Assembly: GCF_005239225.2 (NCBI RefSeq)
Contig: NC_133295.1
Location: forward strand, 2,418,001 to 2,482,000
Reading direction: 5' to 3'
From: Populus alba
Lineage: Eukaryota; Streptophyta; Magnoliopsida; Malpighiales; Salicaceae
Length of the DNA: 64,000 bases
The notes under the pieces are model-generated. The model searched no databases. It worked only from the letters and a program-made list of their open reading frames with translations, and had not been told where the DNA came from. The position numbers were made by a program, and so were the translations under genes. Below, in pieces: positions 11,616 to 24,600 of this stretch. How positions within the stretch are numbered: position 1 is the first letter of the stretch; each line of letters starts with the position of its first letter.

Positions 11616-14600
11616 ATGATAATTAAGAGGAACTTGAAATCTCAAATGCCGAGTTTAAGAAGGTGCAACAGAATCGGCGACAACGCAGCTTGCGAGGAGG
11701 AGGACAACTCGGCTTCAACTCGTAGGAAGAAACGTAAGCTTACGAGCAATAACCATCACAGCAATTGTGGCGTTACTGGTGGTTATTACCCTCTCAATCT
11801 GCTCCGTGAGGTCGCCGCTGGTGTGATTCCGGTGAGTTTGAAGTCGTCGAGGGGATTCGCTGCTTCTTTGTGCACGGAAGTATCTTGCTCCCCGCCTGAA
11901 TCCAACGGTCGAGATTCAATGACGAAGAGAGCAGCTAATGGTAATGGCGGTAGCAGTAATAATACTATTGGTAATGATAATGGTAATCGGACGGTGGAGG
12001 TTTCACGGCCACCGCTAGTGCGGACGTCGAGAGGGAGAGTTCAGGTATTGCCTTCAAGGTTTAATGATTCAATTATTGATAATTGGAGAAAAGAAAGTAA
12101 GACTAGTTCGCGTGATTATAGCGTTGATGATAATGATAATGATAATGAAAATGATAATGATAAAGATGACGATGACTATGTCGTTGATGATGATGACGAT
12201 GATGTTGATTATGATGTTCAGTTTAAGAGTAATAGAAAGGTTAAAGAGAAAGAGAGAACGGGTTTGGGATTGCGTAGAATGGGTAGTAATGTGAAGAAAC
12301 AAAGCAGGCATTGTGGTGGCAAGTATGTGGATACGTGTGAGGAGGAGGTGGAGGAGGAGATGAGGTTTAAGGGTGGTTTTGATACGAAGAAGTATTATTC
12401 GAGTGGTTCGCGAAGTACGCTTACTACAGTGCATGAGAATTTGGTGGTGGTGGTGGATGATAATGAGTCTGGTGGGGTTTTGGATTTGAGTAGTGGCGAA
12501 AGGAAAGAGGATGGATTGTTTGGGCCGGAAGATTTTTATTCAGGTGATTTGGTGTGGGCAAAGTCGGGAATGAAATATCCATTTTGGCCCGCTATTGTTA
12601 TTGATCCAATGACACAAGCACCCGAGTTGGTTTTGAGGTCTTGTATTGCCGATGCAGCCTGTGTGATGTTTTTTGGTTGCTCCGGGAATGATGTGGATCA
12701 GAGGGTATGTGTGGATTTTAAATTTATGAATTACTTGCTATGTAAAGAGGGGTTACTTTGGATATATGGAGCTTTTGTGTTGTTAGTTTTTGGTTGGATG
12801 TGATGTGATTGCTAATTATGGTAAAGTTGAATGATTATTAGCAGGACTATGCTTGGGTTCAAAGAGGGATGATCTTTCCATTTTTGGATTTTGTTGACAG
12901 GTGTGCTAATTGTCATTGTTTTTGTTGTAGTATAGGTTGTTAACTTGGGATTTGAAATTTCTGTTTGAGTGAGTTTTTTTCTTGGCATAGGTTCCAGGAA
13001 CAGTCTGAATTGGATGACTGCAAGCCTGGTGATTTCCAGATGGCGGTTGAGGAGGCATTTCTCGCCGAACAGGGGTTCACTGAGAAGTTGATGCAGGATA
13101 TAAACACAGCAGCTGGGAATCCAATTTTTGATGAATCTGTTTATAGGTGGCTTCAGGAGGCTACTGGCTCAAACCAGGATCTGGACTTTCATTCTCCAAA
13201 CCAGGCAAGTTTCATGTAGTCCTTGAGTAGTTTTTCTTTGAAGATCTCTTCTCTGTTATTTTTGTTCTTTCTAGTCCTGTGCTTAGGCTTTAAAGTATTA
13301 AACTCCTAGGTGTAAATGGAATTTTGATTTTTGGCACCTGGTACAATACCTCGAGATTTACCAAGTTAGTGGGCTGAGAAAATCTATGAATTATGTGGTT
13401 ATGGGGGTTGAATCTCTTAATAATTTGGCTGTCAATAGTAGGTTTGTGTTGGGATTTGGATGTGTTATCATGTAAATGCAGGCTCGTTTTGTTTTTTTTT
13501 TTTTTTTTTTTTTTTTTTATCAAAATGTAAGTAAAAAGAATAGAAAACAGGCTCGCTTTTTTTGATTGCTCAGAATGATGTTCTGGTGTTAATCACATCT
13601 GACAGGATTTTAGGGGGGTGTTGATCTGGAATCTGGAAATGGTCCCCGGTTCCCAGCTTTCAGCAGCAGAGCTGTTTGGCTTTCTAAGCTATAATCGTCC
13701 TATTAGTTCTTAGAGTTGTAGAAACATGAAAACAGTTCGACAAGTTCAGGAAACTTGGAATACTGTTCCTAAAGTTCAAACATTCTTGGTTTCTGTTGTC
13801 TCTTTTTCACATAGGAACAGAAATACCTAACGTGGTATAATAGTACAGTTTCTTGCCCTCCATTTTTCATGGAAAGATTTTGTGATTACCATTTTTCAAG
13901 AAGAATAAACCAAAATGTGCTCAAATGTTTATGTCCTGTACTACTTTTTGATTGGGAGTAGAGTGGGGAAGCTTACTCAATTGTAATGGGTAATACTTTT
14001 CTTTTCACTGTAGTTCTCTTCCTGTGAAAGAACCTGAAACACCGAACTAAATTTCCTGATTCTAATTTTGGCTTAGTCTCAGTTTTCTTCAGGCTCTTAT
14101 TTAAATGAAGTTTTCTATTGTTTTCAAAAGAAGAAATAGGAAGTGCTTATTTGTCCTTTCATTCTTTGAATCTTGTCAAATTTGGTTTCTCTGATTCAGG
14201 ACATGATTTGGAAGAATAATGACATGTGCCTCTGTGAAGGCTGTGGCACAAGCCTTCCTTTAAAACCTGCAAAGAAAATAAAGGGCACAACCCCTGGAGG
14301 CCAGCTCTTATGTAAAACATGTGCAAGGGTTGGTACCACCTGTCTTGTCCTCAGTGTTTTATGCGACAAGTCGTCTACATAGTCTAATTCATTTATTTAA
14401 TGGTTATATTTATTTTTCACATCTGCATAATTGGTATTGCAGCTAACCAAATCAAAACATTTTTGTGGTATATGCAAGAAGGTTTGGAATCATTCAGATA
14501 GTGGGAGCTGGGTAAGGCAGCCTACATTGTAGTTGTTATTTTTTCTGCTCAATTGTAATGTTTATTTCTTATCAAATTGGTCTTCTGGCCTCCTATCTGA

Positions 14601-17600
14601 ATCAGGTGCGTTGTGATGGTTGTAAAGTTTGGGTCCATGCAGAGTGTGACAAGATTTCCAGCAATCGTTTCAAGGTTTGTCCATACTTGCCAATGTTGCA
14701 TTACTTTATGTTCTACCTGCATAATGAGAGCATGGATGGAAGTTTCTTACTTTCCTGATCCATCTATTCTTGGTTGAAGGATCTGGGGGGCACAGATTAC
14801 TACTGCCCTGCATGCAAAGCAAAATTTAATTTTGAATTGTCAGATTCAGAAAAATCACAGCTGAAATGCAAGTAGGTTCCTTTTTATTTTTATTTTTGTT
14901 AACAAACAGAAGATTATTGAATTTTCTATTCACAAGTTATTTAACGGGATATTGAATTTTCTATCACAAGTTATTTGAAGGGATTATATCTAATATCTTA
15001 GAGCCTTTGGCACAGATCAAACCGAAGTAATGGTCAACCAGCACTACCTAATAAGGTTACTGTTATCTGCTCAGGAGTGGAAGGCATATATTTCCCTAGT
15101 CTGCACATGTAAGCAGGAATGCAGCTTCATAAGTGCATGAATTTCGAGCATTTCTTGAAAAATTTCTTGTTGGCTTCTAAGCCTTTTTTTTCAAGTTTAT
15201 TTATGGATACAATTCTCTTTTTTTTTTCCTGCTTTAGGGTTGTTTGCAAATGTGAGTTCTGTGGTTCAGAAAAGCAAGCCCTTAGTGAATGGGAACGACA
15301 CACAGGCTCCAAAATTAAGAATTGGAGGACCAGTATTCGGGTGAAAGATTCCATGCTACCGCTAGAACAATGGGTTTGTACAGAATCTTTTGAGCTTCTT
15401 TCTTTTTGAATATTTCTTCTTTCTTTTACGGGTAGGTTTGCGTCTCTAGATGGTTACATGCTACTGTGCTTCTAAAAGTATATTACTTGCATTTAGAAAG
15501 AATAATCATGAAACAATGGTTTCTTACAATCATCTTCAATTGAACATTAGAGCTGCTTTTCAATACCTTCTTCTTTTCTCCTTATATACTTTCGATATTG
15601 ATTTGTATGTATCTCCAATATGCTCTTGGACTTTGCAGATGATGCAGATAGCAGATTATCATGCACGTGCTGTTTCTACTAAACCACCCAAGCGACCTTT
15701 GATTAAAGAGCGAAAGCAGAAGTTGCTTGCTTTCTTGCAAGGTATGTTGCTATTGCAACCTGATCAGTATGTTATCTTGAGCTGCTCTGTGAATTTCTCA
15801 CTGTTCAAGGATGTTTTATTATCATTTTCGTGACAGAGAGATATGAGCCTGTTTATGCGAAGTGGACAACAGAACGTTGTGCTGTATGTAGATGGGTAGA
15901 AGATTGGGACTACAACAAGATTATTATCTGTAACAGGTACTGAGACAATTTCAACTGGGATTCTAGTTAGCATGCACAGAATACTATGTGTCAGTGGAAA
16001 TGTTTGGTGCTAAAGACACCAGGCAACTTTGAACTGTATTTTAGACACGTTCCTTACACTTTGAGAAATCTTTATCTAATTCTAGAGCAACAAAGCTATC
16101 TTAGTCAGGAAAGAAGATTGTGGAGTCATTTGAATAATTTAAATACTATGACTCATTAGGAATTCGCTCTTGCTACAATTATCTGCTTTCATTTACATTA
16201 CATGATGACTTAATAAATTTGATCCCGAAAGAAAAGAAAACAATGTCCTGCTTATATATGTGCTAATTAGAGCAAGGCATTTTTTGTTGGCTGGAGATTT
16301 CATTCTAATATTTAATGTCATTATTTATGCATCTGTCAGATGTCAGATAGCTGTTCATCAAGAATGTTATGGAGCAAGAAACGTGCAGGATTTTACTTCA
16401 TGGGTTTGCAAAGCATGTGAAACACCAGACATTAAGAGGGAGTGTTGCCTTTGTCCTGTTAAAGGTTTGTTTTTTGGCCAGCTGCAGGGAAACTCTCTTT
16501 TCATCTTGGGTTTGGGCCAGTTACAAATAGAGGTTGCTTTTCATTATTTGATCATAGCTTGCTTCTACATAAAGTGGTTTAAAGCGAGTTCTTTGTGTGC
16601 TATTTTTCCAAAAAAAAAATTACTATGTACTGATAGTTTTATTAAACTCATATGAGAATTTCTTCAGTTGCTTTTGATTGTAGGTTGTGATTTTATTTCT
16701 TTGATCTTATGTCTGTTTTCTCAATTTTTCTTAGGTGGTGCTCTAAAGCCAACTGATGTTGAGACATTATGGGTTCATGTTACATGTGCATGGTTTCGAC
16801 CTGAAGTCTCATTTGCAAGTGATGAAAAGATGGAACCTGCTCTTGGGATTTTAAGCATCCCATCAAATTCTTTTGTAAAGGTAGAATATTCGTTCTGATA
16901 ATCACTGAATTAGAGCTACTCAAGTTTAACTTGTAAGAACCTCATGCATTTCATACTTGACCTAGGAATCCATGTTAGAAGTTTAATTAGCATCATATGA
17001 GGACTGGTGGCTTTGAAGCATTATCCAACTTTATGCAACTATGCAGTGAATAGTTGAAGATGGTCTTTCTGCATTCAATATTTTTGGCAATTTTTTTTTG
17101 CTTGCGCTTTGTGCCTGTGAAAACATAGCGCATTATCCAACTTTATGCAACTATGCAGTGAATAGTTGAAGATGGTCTTTCTGCATTCAATATTTTTGGC
17201 AATTTTTTTTTGCTTGCGCTTTGTGCCTGCTTTATTTTTCTCATTCCTCATTTTAATCAATGACTATATTGAATCGTGAATTGTGAGCTCTTTTGTGCAT
17301 CTGAAAACATAGCTGATGAAACTGGAATGTGCTTTTTTGGAACTCCAGATTTGTGTTATTTGTAAACAAATTCATGGCTCGTGTACTCAATGTTGCAAGT
17401 GTTCCACTTATTACCATGCAATGTGTGCTTCAAGGGCAGGGTATCGCATGGAGGTGAGTTGCTCTTGCTCCCTTACTGTCTGGCTAGAAGTACTTGCTGC
17501 ATATACCTGTTTTACCTTAGGCATGTAAAAAGAAAAAAACAGTACACTATTTTTCATCTGGAAAAAATCGTTCACAGTTTACTTTGAGTTATTGAGCTTT

Positions 17601-20600
17601 TCAATTGGAAGGGTTGTTTTATCTCTCTCTCTCTCTCTCTGGTCAAGCCTCTTGTTCTTAAATTAACTCTTTCTAAATCGCAGTTGCACTGCTTGGAGAA
17701 AAATGGGAGACAGACAACAAAAATGATTTCATATTGTGCATATCACAGGTGCAGAGTCCTTATATTTTATGATTAAACCAACAGCATTCCCCTTCCAATA
17801 ATTCTATTTTCAGAGTTAATTTGCACATTAAAGCCTCTGTTGACCTTCATATTTGTCAAGAAACATATTCTAATAACTTTGTGCTTTCTTACATGGTGCA
17901 GGGCTCCAAATCTGGACACAGTTTTGATTATACAGACTCCTCTAGGAGTGTTTTCTGCCAAAAACCTTGTTCAAAATAAGAAAAGGGCTGGTACGAGGTT
18001 AATTTCATCTAATAGAACAAAACTTGAAGAGGTGCCAACCGAAGAAGCTACTGAATCTGAGTCACTCTCTGCTGCAAGGTGTCGGGTCTTCAAAAGAGTG
18101 AACAACAACAAGAAGGTACCTGAACAAGAGTTTCACTACCTATCACTTCTATTATGTGTGGATATATCTTCGTTCCTTCCCTTCTTTTTTTCATAAGGAT
18201 TGTTGATGCATTTATTAAACACAAGAAGGTTAGTTCGGTTGCCCAAATTGTAGCTGGTGCAGCTATAGTATATATCCTGGGTACTTTTGGAGGGACGTGG
18301 GGTTGGGGATAATTGTCCATCAGATTCTAAGGGTTGTTTGGTGGGCTGATAAGTGATTAATCCTATCTCGTGAGTTTGGAGGCTCCATATCATATGGCTC
18401 TTTTGCCCATACTTCCTAGAAGCAGGCACGTTTATTCATTTTTTTATGAAGGGGATCATACAACGAATAAAGCACAAAAAAAATCCATGACATGAGAAAA
18501 ATCATAAGTTCAACAACTAGAGCAGAGATAATTAGCTAGATTCGTTTCTTTGTCCATATGCTTAACAAAGTGCTTGATTGGTGTTAAAAAGAGTGAACAA
18601 ATGATAATGTAATTATGGAAACCTACTGTGGTATTGTTACTTGGTCGAATTGTTCAATATCAAATTTGTGCTTGAAATATATTCTGGGGCTCTATGTGTT
18701 GGTATAGTCATGAGTTGCAGGTTAGCAAATAATATGCCATAACTTGTAGGCTTCTCTTTTTTTGTAATGGATTTGAGTTTTTTTTCAACACCAACAGCTG
18801 GTCTAGAGTTTAGATTTTCAAACAAAAATGTGAATTAAGCTCTATTCTGATAAGTTGTGGGCTGTTCGTTCACAAGCTCTATGTAATGATCCATATTATA
18901 CAACGAATTTACATTTGTTATGGTTTGTCCTTCAAATAGTAACAGAATTGATATACCTCATATACAGATGCTACATGAATTAACAAAGCTTTTTTTTTTT
19001 TTTGAATTTTCCAAATGATTGCTACAATAAATGTTCTTAGGTCTTGAGATCAAATCTATCCTCACTTTATTTTTTATTGTTTTTTTTTATTTGCTAGCGA
19101 ATAGAAGAAGAAGCCATTTCCCATCGATTGACAAGACCTTGTCATCATCCTTTGGGAGAGATACAAAGTTTGAATGCATTCAGGGTAAAGTTTCTTTTTC
19201 CTAGCTTTCAGTATTATATAAGATTTGTTGCCTTCTCATCTTTTTTGACATGGAAAATGAGAGACAAAGCTTGTAGTGATGTGCTTGGTTTATTCTTCAA
19301 CAGGTGGTAGAGGAGCCTAAAAGTTTTTCTTCTTTCAGAGAAAGGCTTTACTACTTACAGGCAAGTCTCCATCTTTCTGTTAATATATTTACTTTCTAGA
19401 TTGCCTTCTAACCATCTATTGGGTGTGCATATAATCTCAGAAAACTGAAAATGACCGAGTTTGCTTCGGGAGGTCTGGAATACATGGATGGGGCCTCTTT
19501 GCACGAAGAAACATTCAAGAAGGAGAAATGGTATGAATAATTGTCATGAATGAGAAAACCTTGATAATTGGATACGTTTTATGAAATGCAACTCTGAAGT
19601 TTTCACATATGAATTGCATGTCTGTATAATCATCAAAACTGAAATACAATCCATCACCGGTACATGATTGTCTCCAGGTTCTTGAGTATCGTGGTGAACA
19701 AGTGAGAGGCAGTATTGCAGATCTTAGGGAGGCACGCTACCGATTAGAAGGCAAAGACTGCTATGTGAGTTATTTTCTTCCTTTACACTTCATCCTAAGT
19801 GAAGGATGATGGAAGCTGTGTGGTTGTCAGAGAAACCCTAGAATCTGTTTAAGATCATACTAGTTTTCAATATATTGAAAGCGGTCTTCTAAGTTGAACT
19901 TGCTTTCCACCCCTTCCCGCTTTAGTTCCTTGGAATATTGCTAACGCAGTTTTTTGCCTCTTTTTCCCTCTACATTTTTTAGAGTTAAACTTTGGACTGA
20001 TTTTCTGTTGCAGCTTTTCAAGATAAGTGAAGAGGTAGTGGTAGATGCCACTGATAAAGGAAACATAGCACGCTTAATAAACCATTCTGTGAGTCACTCT
20101 TTTTCTGCATTCTGTCCTTTAATATTCACGTAGTTCATTTCTTCAATGTATATGTGAATCATCAAGAACATTCTTCCATTGGTGTAAATGATTAGATATT
20201 GTGAAATACTATAGTAAAAGGTCCACAAATTTCATTGAAAAATAACTTCTTTCTCTATGTTGTGAGTTGGGAAACTCCAGTTTGTGATTGATTTCACATA
20301 AAACATTTCTAATTTCTCAACATAAATATATTTCATCTCTTCTGTGTCCCAAGTTTGGGGACCTTCACTCTTCCTTATCATGATGTAATTTACTTGCATC
20401 TGTTCCAGTGCATGCCCAATTGCTATGCAAGGATCATGAGTGTGGGTGATAATGAAAGTCGTATTGTCCTCATTGCCAAGACAAATGTATCTGCCGGTGA
20501 CGAGCTAACGTCTCTCTCTCTCTCTCTCTCCCTGTTGGAGCTCATAAATTTTAAACTGTTCAATTGCTCAGTATTTGTTATTGTATGTGGCAGGTATGAT

Positions 20601-20684
20601 TATTTGTTTGATCCTAACGAGCCTGATGAATTCAAAGTTCCGTGTTTGTGTAAAGCTCCAAATTGCAGGAAGTACATGAATTAG
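11616..20684 (+). CDS. ATX4: Histone H3K4 methyltransferase, ATX3/4/5 type
   Basis: Twenty-three exons join in frame to 1130 aa: 11616-12704, 12845-12900, 12991-13204, 14200-14328, 14443-14511, 14606-14674, 14780-14871, 15016-15108, 15238-15373, 15639-15741, 15837-15936, 16340-16464, 16735-16880, 17349-17453, 17684-17748, 17902-18115, 19098-19184, 19304-19360, 19441-19530, 19678-19764, 20014-20088, 20409-20509, 20594-20684. Domain order: MIIKRNLK start; acidic Asp/Asn tract (~170-205); PWWP (~305-385, [14 protein letters not shown]); Cys-rich and PHD finger (~463-555); extended PHD (~697-864, CAVC..YCAYHR); SET (~988-1115, [23 protein letters not shown]); post-[11 protein letters not shown]. 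In Arabidopsis, ATX3, ATX4 and ATX5 act redundantly in H3K4 di- and trimethylation; PWWP and PHD modules read chromatin. Arabidopsis proteins are about 1020-1045 aa; this one is longer mainly in the acidic N-terminal region. There is no FYR domain, excluding ATX1/2. Which of ATX3, 4 or 5 is closest needs a tree. Confidence 0.95.
12118..12215 (+). repeat. GAT/AAT trinucleotide tract coding for Asp/Asn
   Basis: A run of gataat and gatgat repeats in exon 1 encodes an acidic Asp/Asn-rich stretch just N-terminal to the PWWP domain. This is a coding microsatellite, likely to vary in length between alleles and paralogues. Confidence 0.9.
13205..14199 (+). other. GC-AG intron 3 of the ATX gene
   Basis: The donor is CAG|GCAAGT and the acceptor is ttcag|GAC. 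Only this donor keeps the protein in frame (..SPNQ|DMIWK..). No GT alternative nearby restores frame. If retained, translation stops at 13217-13219 just after the PWWP domain. Confidence 0.85.
13492..13519. repeat. Poly(T) tract in ATX intron 3
   Basis: A run of about 28 T lies inside the GC-AG intron. It is slippage-prone, and its length may be unreliable in the assembly. Confidence 0.85.
17018..17229 (+). repeat. Identical 100-bp tandem duplication in ATX intron 13
   Basis: Positions 17018-17117 and 17130-17229 are identical by eye and separated by 12 bp (period 112 bp). The spacer tgaaaacatagc recurs, as ctgaaaacatagct, near 17301-17313. The exact identity suggests a very recent duplication or an assembly artefact. 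Confidence 0.9.
17622..17640 (+). repeat. (TC)n microsatellite in ATX intron 14
   Basis: A dinucleotide pyrimidine run lies about 45 nt upstream of the exon 15 acceptor. It could also act as an extended polypyrimidine tract. Confidence 0.8.
19361..19440 (+). other. GC-AG intron 18 of the ATX gene
   Basis: The donor is again CAG|GCAAGT and the acceptor is ctcag|AAA. The junction gives ..YYLQ|KTEND.., matching the family. The intron is only 80 nt. Confidence 0.85.
20510..20593 (+). other. 84-nt exitron-like intron splitting the SET motif
   Basis: The donor is AC|GTCTCTCTC, embedded in a (TC)n microsatellite, and the acceptor is ggcag|G. Splicing restores DELT|YDYLF. The intron length is divisible by three and it contains no in-frame stop, so retention would insert 28 Ser/Leu-rich and hydrophobic residues inside the catalytic ELTYDY motif. 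Confidence 0.8.
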
Positions 20685-20833
20685 GATACAAACACATCAG
20701 CCATTGTTACTCCGCAAGGAGCACTAACCCAATCCCATGCCGGCGTACAGTCATACTGAATTTGTAATTTTTTTTTTATGCAAAAGGAAAAATTTAATTT
20801 TTTGTTTTTTGTTGTTGACATACTCTGAGCTTT

Positions 20834-20839
20834 AATAAA
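20834..20839 (+). terminator. Polyadenylation signal of the ATX gene
   Basis: A canonical AATAAA lies 150 nt after the stop codon in a T-rich 3' UTR. Cleavage is expected some 15-30 nt further on. Confidence 0.6.
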
Positions 20840-20855
20840 AGTTATAGGTTTGCCT

Positions 20856-21673
20856 GCCGTTTTAGTTCAGGCATTGTGTAAATTTACTGACACAATTTCT
20901 TATAATTAAAAGCTAATCAATTATATGATTAACTGAGTTTGTTAATCAGAAAGCTTTGCACCATAATCTGATTTTTACGTCTGCTCTTCATTAATTATAT
21001 ACCTCAAAAAGGAAACGAAAGGTATAAGAATAAAGTAAAGATGAAAAAGCTTTTCCTATAATGGGGTTGACACGAGTTGGCTAATAAAAATTATTCACTG
21101 CCACTCTTCACATATCCTTAACATTTTTTCATGAACCATCACTCGCAGGGCTTTAGTTCATAACAAATCCAGCTCAAGGGACTAACCTAGAGAAGAGCTT
21201 AGATTATTAGTTTTTCGTGTTCTGTTCTTTATTCGTTGGTATGGATCGGCTCATTTTGACAAGATCAGCCAGGTCAATTAGATTTCTTTCACCCGATCCA
21301 TGAGTGGAGATGCTGAAAAGAACCTGTGGAGGCTCCAATGATTACAAGTTCAACGTGCAGATGCAATCAGATTGTAAAACAGATCGACCTTCTGGAATCA
21401 GTATCCATGAAAGATGAATTACCTGATGCAGGCCCTAGTATGGATGCCAAACATGTGATCGTCAAAGCACTGCGAAGGCAAACCAGAAGTACTTGAAGAA
21501 AAAAGCATGGAGCTGCAAGTATGCGGCAGATGATATGAAGGGCACGCAAACCCCTTATCCAGGGAAAACCAAAGAGCAGATTTCCTTTTATTTCCTTGAT
21601 AAAAAGAGAAGCAACAAAAATTGGAAAAGCGAACGATAACGAAAAACGCATTAAAGAACATAGAGAAATTGTC
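20856..21673. other. Convergent intergenic gap and 3' UTR of the minus-strand gene
   Basis: This lies between two convergent genes. The 21160-21673 part is probably the 3' UTR of the minus-strand gene. Overlapping minus-strand frames at 21367-21661 lack a domain and are not called. Confidence 0.5.
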
Positions 21674-24600
21674 TCAACGTGTACTTTCAGGTGAATGATG
21701 TATCCGACTTAAAATTACCGACTCAGACTCATTTGACCCGGGCATCAAAGCCCCGGATGCCTTGGGAGAATCATCCGAAAAAAATAAAGGACCACACATT
21801 GTATCACCAGACCCCTGCCCTTCTTCAGCACATTGCAAAGAATTATCATCTAAACCTTCAGTAGGTGAAATGGTAGCAGCTTCTGGTGCATAATCAGGGT
21901 CTGGGAGGCTTCCCACCACACCTGAATTGACTGGCTCAGATGGCACCTCATCAATCTTATTACCACTATAAATTTCTACGGGCTTTTCCACACAATCTTG
22001 TTGATCGAGAGCTTGATCAGGCAATTCCTGAGAGGAATTGCAAGCATGAGCATGTTCCTTCAGGCTAGGATCGGAAACAAGCTCTTCCGATATCTCTTGG
22101 GTATCAGCAATTGCAACCTCTTCAGCTTTCTTCTGATCTAAACTCAACACTGGAACGTCTGGCATTTCTTCATTCTGATTTAAAACTAGCTCCTCTGCTT
22201 TGTGCACATCAATAATAGGTTCATCCTTCACTTTGGACGTTGAAATAGCATCTATTTTTCCACCATTAACAATTGGCAAGCCACTCAAACCTACTCTCTG
22301 CTTCTTGTAGTATTCTATGGCTCTCTGTGAGTAAGGAAACGGAATGTCAGAGTGAAAGAATTGACACTACGGAATTAATCTAAAAACTATTCAGAAGCAT
22401 AATATGAAAAATAAAGTTAAGACCAAATCAATACTGTTGGAAGTTGGAACCAGGGTGGGAGTGACAATTATATGCAAATATAGCATCACAAAACAAAAAC
22501 ATTTGTCTCCCTCTCACAGTAGAGGAAGTGAAGCCCAAATCCAAACGATCAGCCTTTATACATAGTCCAGTCCTTCGTTTATTACCCTACATCCCACTTC
22601 TTTCCCCCGTGTTATCAAATCTCAATTGAAACAGGCATTTTCCTCGTTGCTACAGGTAAAAGATGCCATATAGCTGAAAGGAAAGTTCTGTCTATGAACA
22701 AAAATTATGCATGGGCTGGAAAGGAAAAAAAGAGATGTAGGAATTGTAATTAGCTGCAAATGATAAGTAGGCATTGCGAGCTGCAAAATCTCATCAACTA
22801 CATGCCTATACAATCTTCGCTTTCACTTGCCAAGAAGGAAATCCTAGTAATTTCCAAAAGGGAAAAAAATAACAATCACCATGCCGCTTCAAATGACCCA
22901 AATTTTGTCAATGACTGATTTATCAACAAGCACAATTATGAACCTGGGCCTCAAAACACAGAATTAATCACAAGGAATTAGCTATATAATCCTAATGATT
23001 TACCTGAAAAACAGAATCTTTTACAGCAGGAAGAAGTGAAAGACTGAAAATGGAATCAGAACTTTTCGGTACTGCTCTTGCACCATCCTGTCACATCAAA
23101 ATAGCATAAAGAACATTAAAAACAGAATAAGGTACAGATACACATATATGTGGGTGCATGACGGATGGAGAGTCTACCTTTAAATTTACAAGCATTACAA
23201 TATCTTCATCTGCATTTGCACTCTGCTCCATGCTTAGCAAACTTGTACACTGGCTATACAACTCTGGACTAGCAAGTTCTGTTGAAATGTCCAGCTTAGA
23301 AAGATAAGCACGGGCAAAATGAAAACTGTCATCACTACTTTGCGTTCTAGAAGGATCAGGCATCTTCTCACGGGTAGTTTTAGACATAAATTTTGAAGGT
23401 TCTTTTGCTGAAGCAACAGCTAATTTTGTTTCAACATTTTCTGCTTGGACCATCTGATGAATGTTTTCATTTTGCAACAGGTGACCTGCTTGTCCAGCCA
23501 GAACATTCTCCAGAGGTGCCTGCATTGGAAAATCCTCCTTCACAGAAGTTGCTGACAAGTCCATATTCAAATCACCATTTTGTGCTTTCCACATGTCCGT
23601 GCCAGTTTCCCATCCCTGACCATTCAACTGATGCCTATTCTGATCCCATTCTTGCCCAAATGCATGTGTTTCATCCCTAAACACACCATTATTTCCATCC
23701 CATCCATGCATGGGAGAAGGTCCTGATCCATCCATCATATTATGCCACCCAAGTGGGCGCAAATGACCAGAGAACCTGTCAGCATCAGGCATATGGTAAG
23801 GAATCCCAGAGTGATTAATTTCCATTGAAGGCCTGGCACTGAACAGCGGAGGAGACGGAAAATGAGGCATCATTGCTTGAAAACCTCCATGAGCTGGTCC
23901 ATGTTGGAAAGGCATGTAGCCATTTGGCATTGGCGAAGACCAGTTTGGGGTGCCTCTCCAAGCATTTCCTTGGCCTCTTCCCAGACTGGGATCACCGCCT
24001 CTCTTGTAGCGGGTGTTACCTCTACTATCTTCTTCTAGTGAACCCATAAAAGATGGGCTGCCACCTCCACCCCTGAAGATGGATGGAGGAATCAAAGAAG
24101 AACTGTTCTGATTAGTTCTATTATAAAAGGATGAATCAGCTGGAGTTGAATCATCTGCTAGAGGCTTCTCCAACGGTAAATCCCGACCTAGTCTGTCTTC
24201 AGCAGAAGGCAAATTTCTAGCACTGATGGAACCACTTCTCCTCCTCGCTGATTCTTCAATGTCAAGACTCCGTCTGACACCAGTTCTGTTTGCGTATCTG
24301 TGCTCAAGGCTTGATGAAGGAGATCTGTCAACCAAGCCCCGGGGTGAAGCTCTAGAACTTGAAGACCTCTCAATTGACAACTCACCTACATGGCCATCAT
24401 CCATTTTAATAGGTTTATCTGATGACCTATGCTTGGAAGCTCTCTCTGGTGTTGCTGAAAAATCAGCAGCCTCTCTTGAAGAAATTGCTTTCGCCCTCTG
24501 TTTGGTCACAGCATCCCTGTACTTCAAATCTTCTGCTTTGAAATGCCTATAATAGAACAAATAAAAACCAACATCTTCCAGTTCAACTCAAGAAACTACC

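Noticed and set aside
12064..12434. Met/Ile-rich frames on both strands over ATX exon 1
   Set aside because: These are alternative readings of the GAT/AAT microsatellite inside the real exon.
21367..21661. Minus-strand frames after the stop of the minus-strand gene
   Set aside because: They lie in its probable 3' UTR, overlap in different frames and show no domain.
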